Shown: positions 42,990-52,006 of the stretch, in pieces
How the letters are laid out: the number at the start of each line of letters is the position of its first letter
How positions within the stretch are numbered: the first letter of the stretch is position 1
Assembly: GCA_946567425.1 (NCBI GenBank)
Contig: CAMNXF010000001.1
Location: forward strand, 62,001 to 126,000
Source: an uncultured Clostridia bacterium
GTDB lineage: Bacteria; Bacillota; Clostridia; Oscillospirales; Ruminococcaceae
Length of the DNA: 64,000 nucleotides
Direction of reading: 5' to 3'
Notes under the pieces: generated by a model
Seen by the model: the letters and a program-made list of their open reading frames with translations, nothing else
What the model was told of the DNA's origin: nothing
Database searches by the model: none
Translations under genes and position numbers: made by a program

Positions 42990-44180
42990 GTGAACAAATA
43001 CTCTTATGTCGCCACTGATATCAACGGTCGTACCATCAGAGGACAGGAACTTGCAGAGGACAGCAAGGATCTTCAGGCAAAACTCAAAGAGCGTAAGATC
43101 TACCTCACAAGCTACCGCGAACTTGGCGGGGGCGTTGTTGATGTCAAGTACAAATTCAAAACCAAGGAGGTATCCTTCATCAGCCGTCAGCTCGCTTCCA
43201 TGACTTCTGCGGGTCTGTCGCTTGTAAGAGCGCTACACATTCTGCAGGAGCAGCAGGAGAACAAAAAGGCGAAAGCGGTGCTTCTGGATATCTACGAGGA
43301 GGTCCAAAAGGGTAAATCTTTCTCCGACGTTCTTGCGTCAAAGCCGGGCGTTTTCCCGGGAATGTTCGTAAGTATGGTGGCAGCCGGCGAGGCTTCGGGT
43401 ACTCTCGATCAGATGCTGAACAGATTGTCTGACCACTACGCAAACGCAAACAAGACCGCCAACAAGGCGAAATCTGCAATGGTCTACCCTATGGTTCTGC
43501 TGGTTTTGCTGCTGGTTGTTATCGTATTCCTTTTTGCGGCGATCCTGCCGAGCTTCGCGGGATTGGGCGATCCGAGTACATATTCCGCGCTTACAAAGGC
43601 GTTGCTGGCGTTCTCCGATTCGCTGGTAAACCAATGGTATGTATACATTATTGCGATAGTCGCGATAATCGTTGTTATTTTTGTGTGTCTGCGCACTCCG
43701 TCGATAAGGTTGAAGATGGACGAGATGCTTTTGAAGGTCCCGAAAGTCGGCAAGCTGATGGCGACGATCTACACGGGCAGCTTCGCGAGAAATATGTCGA
43801 ACCTCTACGGCGCGGGTCTGCAGATGGTCGACTGTATCGAAAAGTCGGTATCGGTTGTAAACAACTCCTATGTTCAGAAGCGGTTTGAGGATGTCGTCAA
43901 CGACATAAAGCTCGGTGAGAGTATGTCGAAGGCAATCGAGAAAACGGGAATATTTGAGGGTATGTTTACCTCGATTATATTTGTCGGAGAGGAATCCGGT
44001 ACGCTGGATACGATCCTTAACAAAGCGGCGGATTATTACGAGGAAGAGGCGGATTCCGCTATCACAAAGCTGGTAGGCTTGATGGAGCCTTTGATGATCA
44101 TTATCATGGGTATCGCGATAGGCTTGTTCCTTGCCGGTATGTTCCCGTTGCTCTACGGCAGCATGACCAATATCACTTGA
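42990..44180 (+). CDS. pilC: type IV pilus inner-membrane platform protein PilC
   Basis: A 396-residue GspF/PilC protein that couples motor ATPases to pilin assembly. Two homologous halves are visible (FISRQLASMTSAGLSLVRAL and FARNMSNLYGAGLQMVDCI), each with the GEASGTLD / GEESGTLD motif, and membrane segments near 170-195, 215-240 and 365-390. Start is the GTG at 42990, with GGAGG 7 bases upstream; an ATG at 42966 lacks such a site. First gene of the cluster. Confidence 0.95.
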   Translation: MNKYSYVATDINGRTIRGQELAEDSKDLQAKLKERKIYLTSYRELGGGVVDVKYKFKTKEVSFISRQLASMTSAGLSLVRALHILQEQQENKKAKAVLLDIYEEVQKGKSFSDVLASKPGVFPGMFVSMVAAGEASGTLDQMLNRLSDHYANANKTANKAKSAMVYPMVLLVLLLVVIVFLFAAILPSFAGLGDPSTYSALTKALLAFSDSLVNQWYVYIIAIVAIIVVIFVCLRTPSIRLKMDEMLLKVPKVGKLMATIYTGSFARNMSNLYGAGLQMVDCIEKSVSVVNNSYVQKRFEDVVNDIKLGESMSKAIEKTGIFEGMFTSIIFVGEESGTLDTILNKAADYYEEEADSAITKLVGLMEPLMIIIMGIAIGLFLAGMFPLLYGSMTNIT

Positions 44181-44220
44181 TCCGGAAGCGTTTCGGACAA
44201 ACAAACCCGGCAAAATCAAA

Positions 44221-44488
44221 ACGGAGCGCAGTTGTCAAAAAGTGAAGCAGAGGAACAAAGTAACAGTTGCGAACTTTTTTGAAAAGCGTTGCTGCGCGAC
44301 AAAAATAAAACGGAGCGCAGCAGCCAAAAAAGTGAAGCAGAGGAGCGAAGTGACGGTTGCGAACTTTTTTGAAAAGCGTTGCTGCGCGACAAAAATAAAA
44401 CGGAGCGCAGCAGCCAAAAAAGTGAAGCAGAGGAGCGAAGTGACGGTTGCGAACTTTTTTGAAAAGCGTTGCTGCGCGACAAAATCTA
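44221..44488 (+). repeat. three tandem ~90-bp palindromic repeats between pilC and pilM
   Basis: Units begin with CGGAGCGCAG at 44222, 44311 and 44401 (periods 89 and 90). The second and third are nearly identical; the first has diverged. Each unit can fold into a long hairpin: GCGCAGCA with TGCTGCGC, and AAAAAAGT with ACTTTTTT. Both strands stay open to translation, but no gene is likely. Confidence 0.9.
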
Positions 44489-44505
44489 AATTATGAGGTG
44501 AAGAT

Positions 44506-46158
44506 ATGCTTTCAATAGACATTACCGACAGACAAATCAAGCTCGTAAGAGGCGTTCACAGCGGTAACAAGATAAGAGTACAGGACGCGGATATGCGCGA
44601 ATTGTCACTCGGCATGGTTTCAAACGGTTATGTTACCGACGTTCCCATGGTAGCGGCAGAACTTAACGACATCATCAAGAGCAAGGATATTAAGGAGAAA
44701 GAGGCAATAGTTTCCATTACCTCGAGTTCGATCGTCTACAAGGAAATGATCGTCGCAAAGCCGAAGAATATGAAGAACCCGGCTATCATCGAGGCGATGA
44801 TCCAGTCAAATATGAACGTCTCCAACGACTTCAACATATCCTTTACTATAGCGGGCGAGACCGAGGACGCAGAGAAGAACAAGATGCTCAAGGTCATCGC
44901 GGCGGCTTGTCCTCAGAGACTGGTTGACGGATATGTAAGACTGTTCTCGCACATCGGACTGCAGCTTAAGGGCGTAAACATCTCCAACAACTCCGTAACG
45001 CGCCTTATCCTCAATACCCCGAAGCTGGTAGAGAGAATGCCGATCTTGCTTATTCAGATCGACAAGAGCTTCCTCAACATGAACCTGTATGAGGAGGGTC
45101 AGCTCGCGTTCTCGCGTTTCTTCAACATTGACCCGAACGATTACGAAAACGCCCCCGACTATGTAAGCCGCGCGGTTTACGATAATCTGTTCAGAATGCT
45201 TCAGTTCATCAGATCGCGCAAAACTGAAAAGCCGCTTCAGGAAATTTTGTTCTACGGCGACATTGAGAGCTTCTCGGAAATTACCAACGCGATCTCGCAG
45301 TTCAACGTTCCGGCGAGCGTATTTAAGATGCCGAGCTCGATCATCTCAGGCACAGAACAGGATCTTGTGAAGTTCGCGAACGCTGTTGGCGCGCTCTACC
45401 GCCGCAACAAGGAGCTTGAGCATATCAACCTGCTGGAGGCTACCTCCGCGAAAGAATCCAAGGGCGCGAATTCGTTCCTGCTGGCGCTTGTGGGAGGCAT
45501 CGTCGCTTCCGCGGCGGTAGTCGGCGGCGCTGTTCTGGTATGCGATTTTATTAACAACAACATTAAAAAGGAAATAAGCTCGCTCGACGCAAAGATCAAT
45601 GACCCGGGTATGCAGAACGATCTGAAGATCGTTGCCGAAAGAGACGCCATGCTTGCGGGCTTTAACAGCTATAACGATACCGTCAACAAGACAGGTTTGC
45701 TGTTCGATTATCAGCCCAAGGTACAGAAATATGTGTTCGACAAGGTGAGCGAGCCGCTTACCAACACCGAGGATAAGCTTCTTCAGACTAATGAACAGCT
45801 TGAGATTGAAAATGTTTCCGTTTCCAATTACGATGTTACGGTCACGTTCAGAGGTCTATCACAGGGCGATCCGTCCTCTATTCCGTCCAGATACGCGGAC
45901 TACCTTACAAACAAGGTTCTCGACAAATACGGCGACCCGTATTTCGTGAACGTTTCGTACACGGGCTTTACGAAAGACAATGTTACCGAATGGGGTACAT
46001 ACGCTATCATCTCCGCGGACGGCAAAAGAACGTATGATACGATTTTCTCGTTCAGCATGACAATGCAGCTCAAAATGGGCAGCGACGAGGAGAACGCAAC
46101 GATCGATCTTAACGCGTCAGAGCCGGAGAGCGAAGGAAATCAGGAGGTGACTGAATAA
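44506..46158 (+). CDS. pilM: PilM-PilN fusion protein
   Basis: A 550-residue protein in which an actin-like PilM domain (1-300; MLSIDITDRQIKLVRG, later LLIQIDKSFLNMNLYEEG) is joined to a PilN-like part: the INLLE peptide near 305, a membrane helix (about 318-345), coiled coil and a small alpha/beta domain to the end. In most species PilM binds the cytoplasmic INLLP peptide of a separate PilN; here the two are one chain. The product links the cytoplasmic and membrane parts of the pilus machine. GAGGTG precedes the start. Its stop overlaps the next gene (TAATG). Confidence 0.85.
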   Translation: MLSIDITDRQIKLVRGVHSGNKIRVQDADMRELSLGMVSNGYVTDVPMVAAELNDIIKSKDIKEKEAIVSITSSSIVYKEMIVAKPKNMKNPAIIEAMIQSNMNVSNDFNISFTIAGETEDAEKNKMLKVIAAACPQRLVDGYVRLFSHIGLQLKGVNISNNSVTRLILNTPKLVERMPILLIQIDKSFLNMNLYEEGQLAFSRFFNIDPNDYENAPDYVSRAVYDNLFRMLQFIRSRKTEKPLQEILFYGDIESFSEITNAISQFNVPASVFKMPSSIISGTEQDLVKFANAVGALYRRNKELEHINLLEATSAKESKGANSFLLALVGGIVASAAVVGGAVLVCDFINNNIKKEISSLDAKINDPGMQNDLKIVAERDAMLAGFNSYNDTVNKTGLLFDYQPKVQKYVFDKVSEPLTNTEDKLLQTNEQLEIENVSVSNYDVTVTFRGLSQGDPSSIPSRYADYLTNKVLDKYGDPYFVNVSYTGFTKDNVTEWGTYAIISADGKRTYDTIFSFSMTMQLKMGSDEENATIDLNASEPESEGNQEVTE

Positions 46159-47084
46159 TGAAACTGAGTAAACAAGAGCGCATAGGCGCACTGATAATCA
46201 TAATCATTGTAATACTCGGACTTGGCGCATGGCTGCTTGTAAAGCCTAAAATTGAGGATATCGGCACCTCGACAAAATCCCTTGACGCAAAACAGGCGGA
46301 ATACAATAAGGCTGTTGAGGAGCAACAGAGAAAAGCTCCGCTCAGAGACCAGATAATCGAGGCATACCAGAACGGCGAGCACATGGCGGATATGTTCTTC
46401 CCTGAAATGACCTCTTATGAGGCAGATGCGGCGTTCAGAGAATTTCTGAGTCAGTGCACCGCAAAGGTCGTTGTACAGGATCTGACCGTCGGCGAGCCCG
46501 GCACGGCTACTCTCGGCACACAGTTCTTTACCCCGACAGAGGTTTCTTACGATCTGAAAACCTACGCTACGCAGGGGCTTGAGATAGACGAAAAGACCGC
46601 CGCGAAAAACGCGCGCCGCGATCTTCTTCAGTCGACGCTCGGCAGCGCGCAGACTATCGGCGCGAGTACGGTGGACTTCACGGTTACAGCTATAGACCGA
46701 GAGGAGCTTGTTAAGTTTATGGACGAGGTAAATTCCTACTTTAAGGACGAAAACGGCAATTCCGTGAGAAAAGCAATGAAAGTAAACGGTCTGACGCTTG
46801 ATTATTGGGAAGTCACCGACAAGTACGACAAGCTTGTCGAGGAACTCAACAAGACAATGGAAGAAGCCGGCAGAGCTGCTTTGACGGCGGCGACGGGTCT
46901 TCCCACCCAGGATACGAACCAGACGACCCCGACGGTCAACGAGCCCGGCGCTCAGGATAACAAGGAGATCGCCGGCATAACCGATTACATCTACTCGTGG
47001 TCGGATACCATGACGTTCTACTGTATAGAGCGTATGCAGGATCCTACTGCTCAGCTCAACGCTCAGGACGGAATTTCTGCTTAA
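46158..47084 (+). CDS. PilO-like type IV pilus alignment protein
   Basis: A 308-residue protein with one membrane helix (13-32), a coiled-coil stretch (35-70) and a globular extracellular region, the layout of PilO. It overlaps the PilM-PilN gene by one base, the place where pilO normally lies. The C-terminal part is longer than in Gram-negative PilO. Sequence likeness alone is weak; synteny carries the call. Confidence 0.75.
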   Translation: MKLSKQERIGALIIIIIVILGLGAWLLVKPKIEDIGTSTKSLDAKQAEYNKAVEEQQRKAPLRDQIIEAYQNGEHMADMFFPEMTSYEADAAFREFLSQCTAKVVVQDLTVGEPGTATLGTQFFTPTEVSYDLKTYATQGLEIDEKTAAKNARRDLLQSTLGSAQTIGASTVDFTVTAIDREELVKFMDEVNSYFKDENGNSVRKAMKVNGLTLDYWEVTDKYDKLVEELNKTMEEAGRAALTAATGLPTQDTNQTTPTVNEPGAQDNKEIAGITDYIYSWSDTMTFYCIERMQDPTAQLNAQDGISA

Positions 47085-47165
47085 TTTCAGCGGCATAGGT
47101 GCGGATTTTTATTCGCACCGACTGTTGCATAACGGAAAACTGTGAATACTTGAAAGGAGGACATT

Positions 47166-49613
47166 ATGACACACGCATTGAGAAGATATACCAGCAACCG
47201 CGGAAGCGCGCTGTTTATGGTTATCAGTACGATGACTGCGCTTATGATCGCGTGCGTGGCAATGTATTTCTCGGTGATTTCGTCGCGGACGACACAATAT
47301 GCGACGTTCTTTCAGCATCAGTCGTATCAGTCCGCGTCGTCTATAACGGAAATGCTTTTTGCGGGTCTGAACGATTCGTCAAGCTCTTTCCGCGAGGGAT
47401 TGTCTAAGGCAATGTTTGAACTCAACGAAGGTGAAACGCTTACAACTGGATTGAACGACTTTACCGGCAGCTTTACTCCCGGCGCAGAGATGAGTGCAGA
47501 CGAGGCGGAGAGGCTTGCGCAGCTTGGCGCATACTCCGTTGATATAACCCGTCTGCCCAATGAAAAGGTAGGCGGCAAGGATTGTTGGACATTCGATATT
47601 GCGACAACGTCCGTTGTAAACGGGCAGAGCGAGATACTGCATACTTATGTTCACCTTGAAGCGGGCGATACTCCCGCAGTACCGAGCAGCGACGGCGGCG
47701 TTTTCGCGGCGACGGGCTACGTTCCGAATGACGCGTATCTTGACGGAGGTTACTTCCTTACGGACGTGTTCTTCGATACCGAGTTTACGTTCACAAATAT
47801 GTACGGAAGCAAGGCGAACTTTATGTCGGGCAACCTTGCAACAGGCGGCTCGCTGACGCTGCAGGAGTACATTCAGCCAATCGGCAGTGCCGGCGGTGAT
47901 TACGCATCGGCGTCCTTTTTGACCAGACCGACGACGTGGGCCATAAGAGGCGATCTTACAAACAACGGGAACAACAACATCAAGCTCCTCGGAGACAGTA
48001 GCATTTACGTCGGACGCGATGTGTCGTTGGCTCAATACGGCAGTACATTTGCGTCCGTAGACGGAGGAAAATATGACGTTTATGTATTGGGTGATGTGTA
48101 TGTAAGAAGCGGCGCTTCTCTTGAAGCTGTAAATATGTATGTGGACGGAAATATCTATCTTCAGGGCGGATGGTCAAGCATTGGCACATTGTATATAAAC
48201 GGCTCTGTTGTTAAGGATGGAGGAGATGCAACGCTGCCGGATTCGTTCCCCAAATGGGACGATTCCGTACCCGGTCTTACTTACGATGAGGTTGTGGGTC
48301 AGCTTGAAGAAAAGACCAGCTCGGATTCCTACTATAAATGGAAGATCAAGGATTCCGACGTTGCGGGTGATTTTAAGATCAAACTGAACGGCGACGGCGA
48401 CGGAACTTATCAAGCCGACAAGATGAAGCACACATTTACAATTGCGTATCCCGGCTCGGAATCCGCAAACGACACAACGATAACCAATAAGATTGTGACC
48501 CGCAAGGGTACTATCACCGGCTTTGAGGGGAGCGATCCGGGCAATGGCGAACCGCTTACGATAGTTTTCGATACGGGAAACGACCCCAACAACGTAATAA
48601 CTTTGAGAGTAAAGGCGTATCTTGACGTTGACGGCGACGGAACGCCGGAGACCTTTGCGTGGTTCCCCGGAAATCACGGCGAGAGCACGGGCTTTAATCT
48701 AAGCACGGGCAAATCCAAAACCATTCTTGTAAAAGGTAAGGGCTCGGTTGTAATTGATATTCCCGAGGGTGTAACATATCAGGATGCGTTTGCGCAGCAG
48801 TTTATGCATTACAGCTGGTTTGTAATGCTGGGCGGTCAGGAAACGACCGCAGCGGACGGCAGGGTTTACAACAGTACAAACCTTAACAGCGGAACGTCGT
48901 TTAACGGGCTGAAGCCTGCGGTAAACGCAGCACAGTTCATTCACAGAGACTGCCACGACGGCGACGGCTGCGATTATAAAATAGAGTCGAAGATCAACGA
49001 TAAGGAAAAGGAATGTGTATATTGCGGCAAGCCTGCAAAGTTTGTATTCTGCGAAACGCACGGCAAGGTCTGCACATTCTGCCCCAATCCCGACTGCGAA
49101 TCCAATGACGGCAAAAAATCTGATGAAGTAGACCCGGATATCGAGTACTTCAAGGAAAAGTCGCTGTGCAACAACAGAATTCACAAGCCATCTATTGACA
49201 CATATCTCAACAGCCACGCCGATTTAAAAGAGCGCGTAAGCATTACCAACTCGGAGGGAGTAAAGGAGGTCGTTTACCCAACTACCAACATCTTCCTTGT
49301 AAACTCCAACGAAAGTTCGGAGATACGCTTCTCGCAGACCGCAAAGAAAGACGGCGGAGCGATCATGCAGAACAGCTTCTACGGCTACGTTTACGCACCA
49401 TATATGACGTTTAAGGCAATGGGAAGTTCCGGTACCGCAATCAACAGATTCTTCGGCGGTCTTACCGTCTCGGATTACGTTCTTGACGACGGTTATGCGT
49501 TTACAGGCTGCTACCCCGAAGTAATGCCCACGGATCTTATGAGCAAGGACAGCCTTGAAAGTCCTATCGACGGTGTTCCTAAAAACTGGAAGATTACCTT
49601 CGGTTCAAACTAA
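47166..49613 (+). CDS. large pilin-like surface protein with beta-solenoid and Cys-rich insert
   Basis: An 815-residue protein with an N-terminal membrane helix after a short basic leader (RRYTSNRGSALFMVISTMTAL), similar to PilX-type minor pilins. Residues about 210-345 contain repeating short strands (VYVLGDVYVRSGASLE, MYVDGNIYLQGG, LYINGSVV), suggesting a beta-solenoid. Residues about 592-650 hold ten or so Cys and His in CxxC-type groups (CVYC, VCTFC), likely a zinc site or disulfide cluster. It may be a tip adhesin or initiator of the pilus. GAAAGGAGG precedes the start. Confidence 0.7.
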   Translation: MTHALRRYTSNRGSALFMVISTMTALMIACVAMYFSVISSRTTQYATFFQHQSYQSASSITEMLFAGLNDSSSSFREGLSKAMFELNEGETLTTGLNDFTGSFTPGAEMSADEAERLAQLGAYSVDITRLPNEKVGGKDCWTFDIATTSVVNGQSEILHTYVHLEAGDTPAVPSSDGGVFAATGYVPNDAYLDGGYFLTDVFFDTEFTFTNMYGSKANFMSGNLATGGSLTLQEYIQPIGSAGGDYASASFLTRPTTWAIRGDLTNNGNNNIKLLGDSSIYVGRDVSLAQYGSTFASVDGGKYDVYVLGDVYVRSGASLEAVNMYVDGNIYLQGGWSSIGTLYINGSVVKDGGDATLPDSFPKWDDSVPGLTYDEVVGQLEEKTSSDSYYKWKIKDSDVAGDFKIKLNGDGDGTYQADKMKHTFTIAYPGSESANDTTITNKIVTRKGTITGFEGSDPGNGEPLTIVFDTGNDPNNVITLRVKAYLDVDGDGTPETFAWFPGNHGESTGFNLSTGKSKTILVKGKGSVVIDIPEGVTYQDAFAQQFMHYSWFVMLGGQETTAADGRVYNSTNLNSGTSFNGLKPAVNAAQFIHRDCHDGDGCDYKIESKINDKEKECVYCGKPAKFVFCETHGKVCTFCPNPDCESNDGKKSDEVDPDIEYFKEKSLCNNRIHKPSIDTYLNSHADLKERVSITNSEGVKEVVYPTTNIFLVNSNESSEIRFSQTAKKDGGAIMQNSFYGYVYAPYMTFKAMGSSGTAINRFFGGLTVSDYVLDDGYAFTGCYPEVMPTDLMSKDSLESPIDGVPKNWKITFGSN

Positions 49614-49629
49614 AGGAGGCGCTTTAATT

Positions 49630-50988
49630 ATGATGAAACGAATATTCTCAAAAAGAAGCGGCTTTACGCTGGTGGAAATAATCGTCGCGTTCGCGATCTT
49701 TGCTATCATGATGTCGATGATTATGCAGATACTCCAGCTCTCCGTTAATCAGCGCAGGGCAAACAACGAATTTGCCAAGGATACGGCAACCCAAAGAGAG
49801 GCTCTCATCGTCAATAAAAAGGACACTACGTTTGATGAAAAAACGGGCGATGTTACTTTGAAGTTCGGCAAGAACGGCGACACGTCGTTTTCGCTCGATG
49901 TTGGTATGGAATACCAGATGAAAAACGCGAACGAAGACGCTGAAACTGTCGGCGAGGGACTTAACTACTTTATCGCGGACGTTAACTACGACGGCGAGGG
50001 CATGGAAGTTCCGCCCGGCGGCGATGAGGACGATACGCTGACCGGCGCGCAAATGGCAAGATTTGACACCCGTCTGACGGGTATCAAGAAACTTGACAAG
50101 ATCAATGTCGACGTTGTATCCAAAGGCGAAGTAGACGGGAAATACCGCTACGTATTTACGGTTTCTTCCGACTCAGCCCCCATGGTATATGACGATAAGA
50201 TGTATTCTCAATTCAGAATGTACTTCTATGATACCACAAGCTATTACAGTGCGATAGCAAAGACAGAGGGCGAAGATATCAAGTCCTACAAAAAGTGCTA
50301 TGTTCCGGTAAACGTTCTTGAGGTAGGGTTCGGTGACGGAAGAAGTACGTCATTTGAATACTCGACCGATAAATACTATGTCGAGAAAGCCGGAAACGCG
50401 ACAAGAGCACTGTTTTACGATGACGGCACGATCGCTAAAAACGATAAGGACGGCATAATCTACGAGCAAGTGCAGAACGCCGTAAGAGTCAGCATTTACA
50501 GAAACGACACCGACAAGGCAAACGGCTTTGTTAAGGACAGGACTGTACAGTTCTATGTTGACTTTGACAGAGACCCGCATCTTGATGAAAATTCATTTGG
50601 CAAAAACGCTTTAAGCGGTACCTATGAGAAGTGCCCTGTATATGATGATGACGGTAACATATCAAAGGATTCCGACGGAAACGAAATGTACCATGTAAAC
50701 ATTTACGGCTGTTTCCCCTACGAAACCAGCAGTTCCTCGTTCGGCGGCTCAAAGTGGGTTGAGGACAAGGAGCCGATAAGCGTTTACAGACCCGGTCATC
50801 CCGTTTACGGTTATCCCGTTAAGGACGGTCTCCCTGATGACGGAGAAAAGCCGCCCGTTACATCTACCGAGAGCGGCGAGAGCACTACCCCGAGCACACC
50901 TGAAAGCACCCCTGAGGGCAATCCGGAACCTCCCGTTGAGGGCGGCGACGACGCAACGCACACCCCCAGCGAAGGCGGTGAAACATAA
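49630..50988 (+). CDS. minor prepilin with long C-terminal tail
   Basis: A 452-residue type IV prepilin: basic leader MMKRIFSKRSG, cleavage site before FTLVEIIVAFAIFAIM, then a large extracellular domain and a final 50 residues rich in Ser, Thr, Pro and Glu. Start at 49630 follows AGGAGG; a longer frame from 49555 overlaps the previous gene and adds 25 residues with no pilin character. It is much larger than a structural pilin, so a minor or tip role is likely. Stop overlaps the next start (TAATG). Confidence 0.85.
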   Translation: MMKRIFSKRSGFTLVEIIVAFAIFAIMMSMIMQILQLSVNQRRANNEFAKDTATQREALIVNKKDTTFDEKTGDVTLKFGKNGDTSFSLDVGMEYQMKNANEDAETVGEGLNYFIADVNYDGEGMEVPPGGDEDDTLTGAQMARFDTRLTGIKKLDKINVDVVSKGEVDGKYRYVFTVSSDSAPMVYDDKMYSQFRMYFYDTTSYYSAIAKTEGEDIKSYKKCYVPVNVLEVGFGDGRSTSFEYSTDKYYVEKAGNATRALFYDDGTIAKNDKDGIIYEQVQNAVRVSIYRNDTDKANGFVKDRTVQFYVDFDRDPHLDENSFGKNALSGTYEKCPVYDDDGNISKDSDGNEMYHVNIYGCFPYETSSSSFGGSKWVEDKEPISVYRPGHPVYGYPVKDGLPDDGEKPPVTSTESGESTTPSTPESTPEGNPEPPVEGGDDATHTPSEGGET

Positions 50989-51944
50989 TGAAACTTCTTC
51001 GCCTACTTAAAAAGCGCGGCAAAAGCGGCTTTACGCTGGTCGAGGTCGTTATTTCCTGCGTGCTGCTGGGAATATTGATACTCGGCGTATTCAGCGTTGT
51101 AACACCTATCATCTCGGGCGTCAAGTCCCGTGAGCAGAGCGCTAACGCGCTTATGCTCGGTGAAGCCGCCGACGCGTACATTAACAGGAGCATTAAAAAC
51201 TCCGTTTTTGTCGCCATCTTCGAAAACGCCAAGCCCGACGACATGAAAGCTGACAGCACGATCCCCAAGTCCAAGCAAATGGAGGAAATGCTTGCGTTCA
51301 TCAACAACGCCGACAACAAGGATGCGGCGGGCAAGGACATTTATGAGCTGAAATGCATTGGCATACGTTGGAAGTACGATGCTAAGTCGCAGCAATACAA
51401 GTATATGATAACGAGCGAGCTTGTCGATAAGACGACCGGTGCAGTTGATATTTCATCGACCTCGAAGTCGTATGACGTGTTCGAGTCGTGTTTTTATGAG
51501 AACCTCTTTCCGGCGTTTACCTTTAACATTATGGAAACGCCCGTGCTTGGCGAGGATGGTAATCCGACAACCGACCCGCCTACTATGCAGGAAGTTCCCG
51601 CGATAAAAACCACGATCAATGTGTACAGAGACGCGGATATGGATGAGATGGCATTCTCGGGAGACGGTTATGCCGATTTCACCAACATCAAGCGCCAGCA
51701 AGCGACGGGCTATTATAAGCTCTTCTCCAAAAAAGGAATACTTGCTGCGGACGGTACTTCTTACGTCGACGGCACCGGAACGGTGCTCCGTGAAGCCCCC
51801 GACCCCGACGACGAGAGTTTATCCGACGCGGAGAAGCACCTCGAGACCTACATCTACTATGTAACCAGAAAGCTTAAGGCGACGACTTCGCCCACCCCTT
51901 CTTCGACACCACCGTCATCGACGACTACAACTACGACACCTTAA
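50988..51944 (+). CDS. minor prepilin
   Basis: A 318-residue prepilin with leader MKLLRLLKKRGKSG and the methylated-Phe helix FTLVEVVISCVLLGILI. The C-terminal 15 residues are Thr/Ser/Pro repeats. It is translationally coupled to the previous prepilin and ends the pilC-side transcript at the hairpin at 51967. Confidence 0.87.
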   Translation: MKLLRLLKKRGKSGFTLVEVVISCVLLGILILGVFSVVTPIISGVKSREQSANALMLGEAADAYINRSIKNSVFVAIFENAKPDDMKADSTIPKSKQMEEMLAFINNADNKDAAGKDIYELKCIGIRWKYDAKSQQYKYMITSELVDKTTGAVDISSTSKSYDVFESCFYENLFPAFTFNIMETPVLGEDGNPTTDPPTMQEVPAIKTTINVYRDADMDEMAFSGDGYADFTNIKRQQATGYYKLFSKKGILAADGTSYVDGTGTVLREAPDPDDESLSDAEKHLETYIYYVTRKLKATTSPTPSSTPPSSTTTTTTP

Positions 51945-51966
51945 AGAGTAAATACTGCAAACAAAA

Positions 51967-51989
51967 TCGGGGCGATACGCTCGCCCCGA
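51967..51989. terminator. terminator between minor prepilin and prepilin peptidase
   Basis: A perfect 9-bp stem TCGGGGCGA / TCGCCCCGA with a 5-base loop. The minus strand continues TTTTGTTT, so it best serves the prepilin peptidase gene; on the plus strand the T tract is weak. Confidence 0.8.
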
Positions 51990-52006
51990 GATGTTTGTAA
52001 GCTATG

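Noticed and set aside
44221-44488. Possible CRISPR array
   Set aside because: Repeats are about 90 bp and contiguous, with no variable spacers and no cas genes.
44235-44540. Open frames on both strands across the pilC-pilM repeat, with a repeated peptide VANFFEKRCCATK
   Set aside because: The frames exist because the ~90-bp unit contains no stop in several frames. There is no independent start signal and the unit is palindromic.
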